A stretch of DNA of 64,000 bases from Photobacterium leiognathi (GTDB taxonomy: Bacteria; Pseudomonadota; Gammaproteobacteria; Enterobacterales; Vibrionaceae), in the NCBI RefSeq assembly GCF_030685535.1, contig NZ_CP131601.1, positions 1,302,001 through 1,366,000 on the forward strand, read 5' to 3'. The translations under genes and the position numbers were made by a program. Shown piece after piece: positions 57,170 to 64,000 of the stretch (the first letter of the stretch is position 1; every line of letters starts with the position of its first letter). The notes under the pieces are model-generated. The model was given only the letters and a program-made list of their open reading frames with translations, did no database searches and was not told the origin of the DNA.

Positions 57170-58390
57170 TCAACTCGCGTGATGTGCTACTAAACGCGGT
57201 ACAGGTTTGTCGTTAATAGGTAAATGAATTAACGCAGCAATGAATGCCATTACCACTGTTAACCACCAAATTGGTGTGTATGAATGATAGTAATCATAAA
57301 TGCGACCACCAACCCAAGCACCAAGGAAACTACCCACTTGGTGAGTAAAGAATACTAGGCCGTATAAGGTTGATAAGTAGCGTGCTCCAAAGATCTGGCG
57401 AACAAGACCAGATGTTAATGGTACCGTCCCTAACCAACAAAAACCGATAGCTCCACCAAAAATAACCGCAGTATTTTCAGTGACAGGTAATGTTACAAAT
57501 GCGGCAATCACGACTGTTCGTACTAAGTAAAGTGACGTCATCACATAACGTTTGTCGAACTTGTCACCCATAATGCCCCAAAAATAAGAGCCGAAAATAT
57601 TAAAGATACCCACGTATGCAAGCGCCATCGCAGCGGTTTGCGCAGGTAAGCCTTTATCAGCTAGATAGCTAGGTAAATGAGTCGCGATAAACATCACATG
57701 GAAGCCACATACGAAGAAACCCATATGGATCAACCAGTAACTTTTATTTGAAAACGCTTCTTGTAATGCTTCTTTTAAGGTTTGGCTATCATCAACCATT
57801 GGTGCATTGGCAGATGTCTCATTTTCTTTCGTAGCCTTCATGAATGAAGCAAAAGCAATCATTACACAGCACATAAGTGCGAAGATTTGCATCGCTGTTT
57901 GCCAATCAAACTGGTTTAGTAATGCTTGTGCTCCTGGGATCACCGCAAACATACCGAAAGAGCCAGCAGAGGTCGTTAAACCAAAAGCTTTAGCTGTGTG
58001 TTCAGCAGGCACAACACGTGCAATTGCACCTAAGATGATCACATAGCTAGTCGCACTTAAGCCAAGGCCGATTAATGCGCCAATGCTCAAGTACAGCATG
58101 CTTGGCTCTGTAGCAATAGAGGTGAGGTATAAACCTAAACCATAAGCGACAGCACCGCCAATAATGATTTTTTTTGAGCCAAAGCGATCCGATGCCATAC
58201 CAATAAAGGGTTGGAAAAAGCCAAATAACAGGTTTTGTAAAGCAATCGCAAAGCTAAAAAACTCACGTCCAGTACCGAATGTATCGGAAATCGGCATCAT
58301 AAAAATACCGAATGACTGCCTGATCCCTAGGCTAAAAATTAAAATGCCAATACCTAACCAAACTAGGAGAGGAAAGCGGAAAATACTCAT
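57170..58390 (-). CDS. MFS transporter, monocarboxylate-porter-like
   Basis: 406 residues with twelve membrane helices. The MFS signature GMASDRFGSKKIIIGGA lies between helices 2 and 3, and GIMGDKFDKRYVMTS repeats it in the second half. The N-terminal IRQSFGIFMMPISDTFG is like OxlT/monocarboxylate porters. The substrate is unknown. A small His-rich membrane protein gene ends 23 bases upstream and is probably co-transcribed. Confidence 0.8.
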   Translation of the reverse strand: MSIFRFPLLVWLGIGILIFSLGIRQSFGIFMMPISDTFGTGREFFSFAIALQNLLFGFFQPFIGMASDRFGSKKIIIGGAVAYGLGLYLTSIATEPSMLYLSIGALIGLGLSATSYVIILGAIARVVPAEHTAKAFGLTTSAGSFGMFAVIPGAQALLNQFDWQTAMQIFALMCCVMIAFASFMKATKENETSANAPMVDDSQTLKEALQEAFSNKSYWLIHMGFFVCGFHVMFIATHLPSYLADKGLPAQTAAMALAYVGIFNIFGSYFWGIMGDKFDKRYVMTSLYLVRTVVIAAFVTLPVTENTAVIFGGAIGFCWLGTVPLTSGLVRQIFGARYLSTLYGLVFFTHQVGSFLGAWVGGRIYDYYHSYTPIWWLTVVMAFIAALIHLPINDKPVPRLVAHHAS

Positions 58391-58413
58391 TAATGATGCT
58401 CGTATTAAAAGAA

Positions 58414-58605
58414 CTATTGGTGCATATGATGATGGTGGTGCATAGGTTGCTCACCATCCATTGTGTTTTGTTGGTGGCATCCACCACTGGTCGCATGTTT
58501 TGCAAGTGCATCTAATAATGGTTGGCAGTGCTGAACCGCCACCAAAGTTATAATGAGAAGTACAAGCATTCGACCTAGTTGTGCAGGTGTTGACTGTGAA
58601 AACAT
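58414..58605 (-). CDS. Small membrane protein with His-rich tail
   Basis: 63 residues: one membrane helix (about 10-30), then CHQQNTMDGEQPMHHHHHMHQ at the C-terminus, a potential metal-binding tail of His and Met. It starts at an ATG with GAGA upstream and ends 23 bases before the MFS gene. No family recognised; a link to metal supply or to the transporter is speculation. Confidence 0.6.
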   Translation of the reverse strand: MFSQSTPAQLGRMLVLLIITLVAVQHCQPLLDALAKHATSGGCHQQNTMDGEQPMHHHHHMHQ

Positions 58606-58701
58606 TGTGGTCTCTAAGTTTAGTGTGCAGCGTGCGTTAAAAAGCGAGCGCGCATACTAAAGAAAGCATCAAAATGACACAAATGAATAAAATGCAAAGT
58701 A

Positions 58702-58722
58702 TTTATGCATTTTTTGCATAAA
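58702..58722. promoter_or_regulatory. Palindrome upstream of the small/MFS pair
   Basis: TTTATGCA (58702-58709) and TGCATAAA (58715-58722) form a perfect 8-bp inverted repeat with 5-base spacing, about 100 bases before the small gene. It looks like a regulator site; the binder is unknown. Confidence 0.35.
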
Positions 58723-58755
58723 TAGAAGGTGAGGAAATATAAGGAAGATAAGCGA

Positions 58756-58779
58756 AAGCCAGTCAATAATACTGGCTTT
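58756..58779 (-). terminator. Hairpin after the DUF6404-like gene
   Basis: AAAGCCAGT (58756-58764) pairs with ACTGGCTTT (58771-58779), just past the minus-strand stop. The T run is short. Confidence 0.55.
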
Positions 58780-58788
58780 GTGAAACTA

Positions 58789-59142
58789 TTAGGCTAATTG
58801 CTGCCAAGGAGTAAGAGCATGGCGTTTGGCACTGTAGTGATAGTATGCCGCCATAGACACACCTGCAGTGATACCAGCAAAAAGCGAAGTGATTATGGCT
58901 GAAATAACAGCAATAGAGCTATTGCTTAACAGCTCAGCAATGAAAAAGATTATTACAAAAAGAAGGCTATACCAAGCTGTGAATACCGCAATATTAGTTT
59001 TAAAACTGCAGTAATGAGGAAGTGGCATTTTTATTCCTCCCCAATGAAGTAAATGAAAACTGATAGGGTGGCTATTCGAAGATTGAATACCACAGCGGCT
59101 TAACTCTTGTTGTGCTAAGGTTATTTGCTGTTCAAATTGCAT
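58789..59142 (-). CDS. DUF6404-like small membrane protein
   Basis: 117 residues with two membrane helices (about 52-71 and 76-99). The segment FHLLHWGGIKMPLPHYCSFK before the helices resembles DUF6404 proteins of Vibrio. AGGGAT precedes the ATG. Function unknown; stands alone. Confidence 0.6.
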   Translation of the reverse strand: MQFEQQITLAQQELSRCGIQSSNSHPISFHLLHWGGIKMPLPHYCSFKTNIAVFTAWYSLLFVIIFFIAELLSNSSIAVISAIITSLFAGITAGVSMAAYYHYSAKRHALTPWQQLA

Positions 59143-59407
59143 TATTTTATCCCTAAAAACACAGTACTTATAACAATGCTAAAAATAGTTAATATTTTCT
59201 AGCGACTTAAGACGTTCATATTAGTAATTGTAAAATAAATACAGTAATAAATTGTAAAGAAATATTTATCAAACCGATTAAGTATTTTTATCGATAAGTA
59301 TTATTTATTGTCTTAAATCAATTCTTAGAGTATTGTGACGGGGTAATATATAAAACGGTATTTAATTAGAATTCCTATCCATTTTTCACCTTAATTGAGT
59401 GGTTAAA

Positions 59408-59869
59408 GTGCGTAACTTATTGTATCTATTTTTTATTATATCTTTTCCTTCCTTTGCAATTACGGTTAACGATAGTTCAGCAAAAGCACAGTTAATGAAG
59501 GTAAAAAAACAGTATGAAAATCAGATAAATAGATGTCATCTCCTTGAAAGTAGAGAATTAACACCGATTAAAGATTCTTGGCTAAAATCACTACCATCAG
59601 AAAGAAAGCAGATTGTATTACAAGAATTAAATGAGAAAGCTTTAGAAAGATGTGTAATGACACGAGAAAAGGATTTTACTTATCAATTAATGGATTACAC
59701 AGCTAAAACCTATGACAAACTATTTTTGAATAGCTGGCTGATATTAAAATCAGCGATGTATAATGACAGTAATGATGTATTATTAACAGATAATGAACAG
59801 AAGAACTTTAAGCGATTGTCCGCAATGCCAAAATATTATTACCCATTTAATATAAAGGTAATTAGTTAA
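59408..59869 (+). CDS. Secreted protein of unknown function
   Basis: About 153 residues. A short signal peptide (RNLLYLFFIISFPSFA) is followed by a Lys-rich mature part with two cysteines (NRCHLLES and ERCVMTRE), perhaps disulfide-bonded. Starts with GTG at 59408, with GAGTGG upstream; GTG at 59399 is an alternative. No family recognised. Followed by a strong terminator. Confidence 0.55.
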   Translation: MRNLLYLFFIISFPSFAITVNDSSAKAQLMKVKKQYENQINRCHLLESRELTPIKDSWLKSLPSERKQIVLQELNEKALERCVMTREKDFTYQLMDYTAKTYDKLFLNSWLILKSAMYNDSNDVLLTDNEQKNFKRLSAMPKYYYPFNIKVIS

Positions 59870-59890
59870 GTTTATTGGATTATAAATTTT

Positions 59891-59925
59891 AAAAAAGGGA
59901 GTAGTTCACTCCCTTTTTTATTTTT
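59891..59925. terminator. Bidirectional terminator at 59.9 kb
   Basis: AAAAAAGGGAGT (59891-59902) pairs with ACTCCCTTTTTT (59908-59919). It ends the secreted-protein gene and, on the other strand, the 34-residue miniprotein. Confidence 0.85.
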
Positions 59926-60028
59926 AAATATTAATAAAAGGTGAAAGTATAACAATACCTAGAACAGCCATTAATAAACTGATACTTGTTGGTATAATCC
60001 ATTGATTCTTTTCTTTCTTGGTTGTCAT
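59924..60028 (-). CDS. 34-residue membrane miniprotein
   Basis: Short frame: MTTKKEKNQWIIPTSISLLM, then a hydrophobic end with AVLGIVILSPFINI. It is basic at the N-terminus with one membrane helix (about residues 11-31), so N-in single-pass. GAGGAG lies 11 bases before the ATG, and a terminator follows directly, which supports a real gene. No family recognised. Confidence 0.5.
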   Translation of the reverse strand: MTTKKEKNQWIIPTSISLLMAVLGIVILSPFINI

Positions 60029-60330
60029 TAGCAATTAATCTCCTCAATCCATTGTAAGAGTCGCGTTCTCTAACATCCTGTTACGCGCTTCGCCTCTGCA
60101 ATCCAGTATAGATATTAATCCCATACCAAGTGTAAATGAAATGTTAACTTGTGATCTTGAGTCAATTTAAGTATTAGCATTAAAAAACGTAGAAAAAATA
60201 AGATATATGCATGTTGTTTAGTTTGTCGAATTAAATAACAAACCGAAACTCAATATTCCATTTTTATCACTACTCTTTTTAATAAATTAGGAATAATTTA
60301 ACGCATACTTCCTTTGTATGGAGTTTCACC
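60029..60330. other. Gap between miniprotein and the 60331 gene
   Basis: About 300 bases, AT-rich in its second half, with divergent promoters expected. No gene, RNA or clear operator seen. Confidence 0.4.
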
Positions 60331-60726
60331 ATGACTAATTTCAAATATGCTAGCGAAGAATTACCATGCTTTATCTGTCACACCCGTAAAGCGACAACAG
60401 AGTTAGGTTGGTTCACACCCAGTATGAAAGAGGATGTTATTGATCAAATTAAGGACATCCTATCTCATGCTGACACGGATTATGAAGAGTATTTTTCTGT
60501 CAACATTGTGTGTACAGAAGACGAGGCACGTGATTACTTGCTACTTAACTACTATGGTTATTCAGAGCATGAAATTAATCATGGTCAAGTCAATCCTGAA
60601 GATTTAACAGAGGTTAATGATTTAATTTCAGAGCACATGACAGCTGAAGGCGTAGCGACATTTAAACATGAGGTCGCCTTACAAAGTTGTGAGCATTGCA
60701 CACCAGAAATTGATGAAGATTATTAA
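60331..60726 (+). CDS. Cysteine-pair protein of unknown function
   Basis: 131 acidic residues. Two CxxC-type pairs, one near the start (LPCFICHTRK) and one near the end (LQSCEHCTPEIDEDY), could bind one zinc. Between them the chain is Asp/Glu-rich (ILSHADTDYEEYFSVNI). No family recognised. Ends 18 bases before the damaged Ap4A phosphorylase gene. Confidence 0.6.
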   Translation: MTNFKYASEELPCFICHTRKATTELGWFTPSMKEDVIDQIKDILSHADTDYEEYFSVNIVCTEDEARDYLLLNYYGYSEHEINHGQVNPEDLTEVNDLISEHMTAEGVATFKHEVALQSCEHCTPEIDEDY

Positions 60727-60744
60727 CACTAAAAAAGGGAAATT

Positions 60745-61457
60745 ATGCTGTGGGATATAGGAAATAAAAAATCAGTCCAAGGTGTTATTACTGGCGAATT
60801 ACTACCATTAACAAATAACGATATTGTTGTTAATCAGAATGGTATTGATTTTATTGTTAATGATAAGAAATTTGATTCAAGAGAATGCATGTTTGTATCT
60901 TAAATAAGTTTCCTATTGTTGTTCCTCATTTATTAATTTGTGCAAAAGATTATATTCCACAAACTTCACCTCTTATTTTGAGTGATTTTAAGGCTTGGGT
61001 AGAAGGGATTTCTGATAGTGGTGTTTTAGGCTTTTTTAATTCAGGGGCAATAGCTAGTTCAAGTCAAATGCATCGCCACATGCAGCTGATTCGAACATCA
61101 TTACCGTTAGAATCAGCCATATTAAAAGGCCTGCTACCTTTTAAACACGAGTTGTTGCTACTTGATGATTTAAATCCAGAGCATCTTTATCAGCAGTATT
61201 TAGCTGTAATGGATAAAATGCAGCTTTATACATCATCAACGGTTAACGGCTTAACTGAATGTTTACCCTATAACATTTTATTGACTAATCGTTGGATGTT
61301 AATCATTTCTCGTACCACCAATGAAGTGGGCACTGTCAAAGGGCATGGTGTGAATTTTATTGGGCGATTTTTAGTCAGTTCACATGAGCAATTACAGTGG
61401 TTAACAAATTATGGCTTTATGCACTTTTTGACTGACTGTGGTGTAGTGAACTGTTAA
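60745..61457 (+). pseudogene. Ap4A phosphorylase (ATP adenylyltransferase) remnant
   Basis: The C-terminal part, from 60885, is a HIT-superfamily Ap4A phosphorylase: HVCILNKFPIVVPHLLICAK, NSGAIASSSQMHRHMQLIRT with the HxHxQ catalytic motif, and PYNILLTNRWMLIISRTTN. The N-terminal part lies in a different frame at 60745-60903 (MLWDIGNKKSVQGVITGELL, then NQNGIDFIVNDKK), with an AAAGGG ribosome site. Between them the FNPFLPYE..DTH-type segment expected in the family is missing. An internal deletion of roughly 100 bases that also shifted the frame is the simplest reading. The enzyme normally breaks down diadenosine tetraphosphate. Confidence 0.75.
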
Positions 61458-61574
61458 ATAGCATCATCAAATAAACTTAAAAGTTTACTTTTTGACATTG
61501 TGTTGACGTATATAGCTATATTGAAAGTAATATCTAGCTATGTACTAATAAACATAATGATAAGAAATATAACG

Positions 61575-62054
61575 ATGACACAAGTATTTGAAGAGATAAA
61601 ACAGTACTTTGAATTACCAGGGCTTATGATTGATATCTCGCAGCAGGATATTGATACGCAGAGCCTTTCCAGCATGAACGTCAGTTTTGATGAAGCATTA
61701 AAGCAAGCGGTATTTAGCCTACTCAATGATGGCAGTATGGATGAAAGTCCAATTTGGTTACTGAGCGAAATGCCAGAAGAGTATGGGCTCTCAGGTGATA
61801 TAAATTCTGAGGTACTCACTCAACATGCACGTACATTAATTAACGAATCTTCTGCAACATTAACGTTGTTTACAGAGGAAACCTCTAGTGATGATGAGTG
61901 GGTTGGTGTTGTAATGAATGGAAGTACGGGTAATAAGTACACAATTAAAGATTATTGGATCTTTAAGTTAGTCAATAATCCATTTATCGATCTTAACTAT
62001 GTCGTCGTTGATAAGTCAGGTAATCAACCTACATGTTGTTGGGGCGCAAATTAA
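61575..62054 (+). CDS. Acidic protein of unknown function
   Basis: About 159 residues, acidic, with no signal or membrane helix. Segments: FEEIKQYFELPGLMIDISQQ and DEWVGVVMNGSTGNKYTIKD. The ATG at 61575 (MTQVFEE) is chosen; the longer frame to 61500 adds an unlikely hydrophobic leader. Terminator downstream. No family recognised. Confidence 0.55.
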   Translation: MTQVFEEIKQYFELPGLMIDISQQDIDTQSLSSMNVSFDEALKQAVFSLLNDGSMDESPIWLLSEMPEEYGLSGDINSEVLTQHARTLINESSATLTLFTEETSSDDEWVGVVMNGSTGNKYTIKDYWIFKLVNNPFIDLNYVVVDKSGNQPTCCWGAN

Positions 62055-62058
62055 CGTT

Positions 62059-62088
62059 AAGCCGCTGAATCACTCAGCGGCTTTTTCT
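62059..62088 (+). terminator. Terminator after the acidic protein gene
   Basis: AAGCCGCTGA (62059-62068) pairs with TCAGCGGCTT (62074-62083), followed by TTT. Confidence 0.85.
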
Positions 62089-62099
62089 TATTTATCATT

Positions 62100-63620
62100 T
62101 TAGGTAAATGCTTTTGATAAGTTCACTAATTGTGCTGAATTTTCTGTCATGTCTGACATGGTTTCAGTAATGGTATTAATCTCTTTTAAATTGAGTTTAG
62201 CGGCATCGTAAATCTGGTAACTATTGCTATTGATCTCTTTCGCTACCATGGCTTGTTCTTCTGCCGCCGTCGATATTTGATGAGAGAGTTGTGATATTTG
62301 ATCCATCAGTGCCAAGATATTACCGATCTGGTTAGAGACATTTTCCACGTCAGAGACACACACTTGTGACTTTTCATTACCGCTTTTCATGCGATCTACC
62401 ACGTCATTGAGTGACGATAATATATAGTTCACTGATTTTTGGATCTGTGATGTTGCATCATGGGTTCTCACGCTTAACGTTCTGACTTCATCTGCGACAA
62501 CAGAGAAGCCTCGGCCATGCTCTCCGGCACGCGCCGCTTCAATGGCCGCATTTAATGCTAGCAAGTTGGTTTGTTCTGAAATGCTTTCGATTTCCTGCAA
62601 AATTCCCGTGATCATGGTCGCTTCATTAGACAGCTTTTCCGTAATATTGCTGGTTTCGGTGATCTCGTCTGTTAGTAAAGAAATATGTTTTGAGGTGAGG
62701 TTAATCAACTCAGACGACGCATCACAGGCTTTTTCGCCATCAGAAACTGTCATTAGGGTGTTTTGGCAGTTTTCAGCAACATGAGTAATACTTGATGACA
62801 TTTCTTCAATCGCAGTTGAAATACTGTCGAGGTGCGCATTTTCTTCCACTATTTTCTCTTTGCAGGTAGCAGCAAGTGCTGCAACCGTATTTATCTCACC
62901 ATCGACATTTGAAGAGGCTTCATGAGTACGGGCAAGAATGGCTTTTATCTGAGCATCTCGTAATCCCATTACAAACTCAGCGTGGTTATTAATATTTTCG
63001 TTATAAATATGAATGCCGATACTGTCGTAATGGTTCTTGAGACGGTTCTGCCACGCAGGAAAGACAATGACTTCTTGCTGATAAATTGCAGCAAACAGTA
63101 GAGGGAAAAGTAAGCAGAAATAAGGTGAGACTATGATAGTCAGCAAAGCTGAGATAATACAACCTAATACAAATAAGCTGTTTTTGGTAACAGAAGAGGT
63201 CGCAGTTTTCAGTCTTTTACCTTGTTTAATGCTTTTATAAATATTTTCGGCTTTATTTTTTAATTCATTAGACAGGGGTAATCGGACAGATTGATAACCA
63301 ATCACTTCATTGTTTTCATAAATTGGCGTAACAAAGGCATCAACCCAGTAATAGTCGCCATTTTTACAACGGTTCTTTACCGCACCACGCCAAAACTTCT
63401 TTTGTTTAATGGTTCTCCAGAGATCACCAAAGGCTTCATTGGGCATATCGGCATGGCGTAAAATGCTGTGATTTTTTCCCATGACTTCTTCACGGGTATA
63501 GCCTGATATTTCACAAAACGTATCGTTCACATAGGTAATGTTACCTTTGATATCAGTAGTTGAAACGATTTGCTCATGGGCGTTCAGTTTTATTTCTGCT
63601 GATCTACCAGTGTCTGTCAT
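62100..63620 (-). CDS. PAS-domain methyl-accepting chemotaxis protein (Aer-like)
   Basis: 506 residues. N-terminal PAS domain (about 10-115; [41 protein letters not shown]) as in the redox/energy sensor Aer. A hydrophobic hairpin (about 148-185) anchors it without a periplasmic domain. The C-terminal signalling domain has the hairpin tip [20 protein letters not shown] and [13 protein letters not shown]. Likely binds FAD or heme in PAS and reports energy state to CheA; the ligand is inferred from Aer. Confidence 0.9.
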   Translation of the reverse strand: MTDTGRSAEIKLNAHEQIVSTTDIKGNITYVNDTFCEISGYTREEVMGKNHSILRHADMPNEAFGDLWRTIKQKKFWRGAVKNRCKNGDYYWVDAFVTPIYENNEVIGYQSVRLPLSNELKNKAENIYKSIKQGKRLKTATSSVTKNSLFVLGCIISALLTIIVSPYFCLLFPLLFAAIYQQEVIVFPAWQNRLKNHYDSIGIHIYNENINNHAEFVMGLRDAQIKAILARTHEASSNVDGEINTVAALAATCKEKIVEENAHLDSISTAIEEMSSSITHVAENCQNTLMTVSDGEKACDASSELINLTSKHISLLTDEITETSNITEKLSNEATMITGILQEIESISEQTNLLALNAAIEAARAGEHGRGFSVVADEVRTLSVRTHDATSQIQKSVNYILSSLNDVVDRMKSGNEKSQVCVSDVENVSNQIGNILALMDQISQLSHQISTAAEEQAMVAKEINSNSYQIYDAAKLNLKEINTITETMSDMTENSAQLVNLSKAFT

Positions 63621-63769
63621 AACATAATCCTCTGAGTTGATAGGGTTAATTATGACGAGAAATTCGATATGCGCAAAGTTGCTTAGTGGGTAATTTTTAC
63701 TTTTTGCTTTATTTGTGAGAACTATTTCTAATTTGCAGAAGTTTGTTTTGCAATCGAGAAACTTATAAT

Positions 63770-63796
63770 AAAAAGCTGCGTTTACAGCTTTTTATT
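63770..63796 (-). terminator. Terminator of the nitroreductase gene
   Basis: AAAAAGCTG (63770-63778) pairs with CAGCTTTTT (63785-63793), 14 bases past the minus-strand stop, with a T run. Confidence 0.8.
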
Positions 63797-63809
63797 ATGT
63801 GAGGCGAGA

Positions 63810-64000
63810 TTATATCTTTTTGATAACTTTCTCAGCAGGTAGGCGTGACTTTGGTAACTTCGCATTGAAATCACTTTCATCATGGTAACCGATAGCGAGT
63901 GCAACAGGGCAAGAGAAACCTTCAAGCTCCTGGCTAAACTCTTTCTCCACTAATTGAATATCAATGCCTTCAAGTGGTGTGGAATCGATTTTTAAGCGAG
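63810..64000 (-). CDS. nfsB: NAD(P)H nitroreductase, NfsB-like (3' end)
   Basis: The last 63 codons of a flavin nitroreductase running off the window edge. The tail reads GIDIQLVEKEFSQELEGFS, then PVALAIGYHDESDFNAKLPK and SRLPAEKV, closely like the C-terminus of NfsB-type oxygen-insensitive nitroreductases. The FMN-binding core is outside the window, so subfamily assignment is tentative. Confidence 0.75.
   Translation of the reverse strand, partial: RLKIDSTPLEGIDIQLVEKEFSQELEGFSCPVALAIGYHDESDFNAKLPKSRLPAEKVIKKI

Noticed and set aside
1..64000. CRISPR array, rRNA or tRNA genes
   Set aside because: No regularly spaced repeats, and no rRNA or cloverleaf-like sequence with a CCA-adjacent T arm was noticed by eye.

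Overview
The window reads as chromosome of a marine gammaproteobacterium of the Vibrionaceae, most likely Photobacterium. Signs are torA, the uhpTABC set, mlc, a DUF2982 gene, a ycbB-ycbK-ycbL type trio, AT-rich intergenic DNA and protein sequences close to Vibrio/Photobacterium families. A species such as P. damselae is only an inference, prompted by one insertion sequence and several broken genes. No rRNA, tRNA or CRISPR array was found.

Layout. 0-6 kb: the 3' part of torA, a truncated globin, a TauE-type permease, a LysR regulator, then an AT-rich two-gene cassette with a DUF4041/GIY-YIG protein. 6-15 kb: a lipoprotein and a minus-strand cytochrome bo3 quinol oxidase operon (cyoABCDE) that continues into SCO and PCu(A)C copper chaperones; a 1.1 kb gap; a MarR regulator. 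15-20 kb: an iron-linked operon (imelysin, di-heme DUF1111, second imelysin, DUF1513) behind a candidate Fur box. 20-24 kb: a cell-wall trio in which ldtD carries an in-frame stop. 24-29 kb: hexose-phosphate uptake, with uhpT ahead of uhpABC.

29-36 kb: small conserved genes, aspC, a crotonase, and a divergent GGDEF/EAL pair for cyclic di-GMP. 36.4-38 kb: an IS50-group (Tn5-like) IS sitting in the terminator hairpin that once ended asnS. 38-43 kb: asnS, queE, mlc and a LysR regulator. 43-47.6 kb: an L-lactate utilisation cluster (lctP-lutA-lutB-lutC) in which both lctP and lutB carry in-frame stops. 48-50 kb: an ECF sigma/ChrR anti-sigma pair and a Lon-substrate-binding-domain protein. 50-55.5 kb: the biotin cluster bioA / bioBFCD with bioB frameshifted. 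55.5-64 kb: htpX, an MFS transporter, several small unknown proteins, a damaged Ap4A phosphorylase gene, a PAS chemoreceptor and the 3' end of a nitroreductase.

The main theme is gene decay on an otherwise ordinary chromosome: five genes are interrupted (ldtD by TAG, lutB by TAA, lctP by TGA, bioB by a 2-base shift, the Ap4A phosphorylase gene by deletion and frameshift), and an IS has split a terminator. The least understood system is the DUF4041/GIY-YIG cassette with its small partner at 4.1-5.9 kb.
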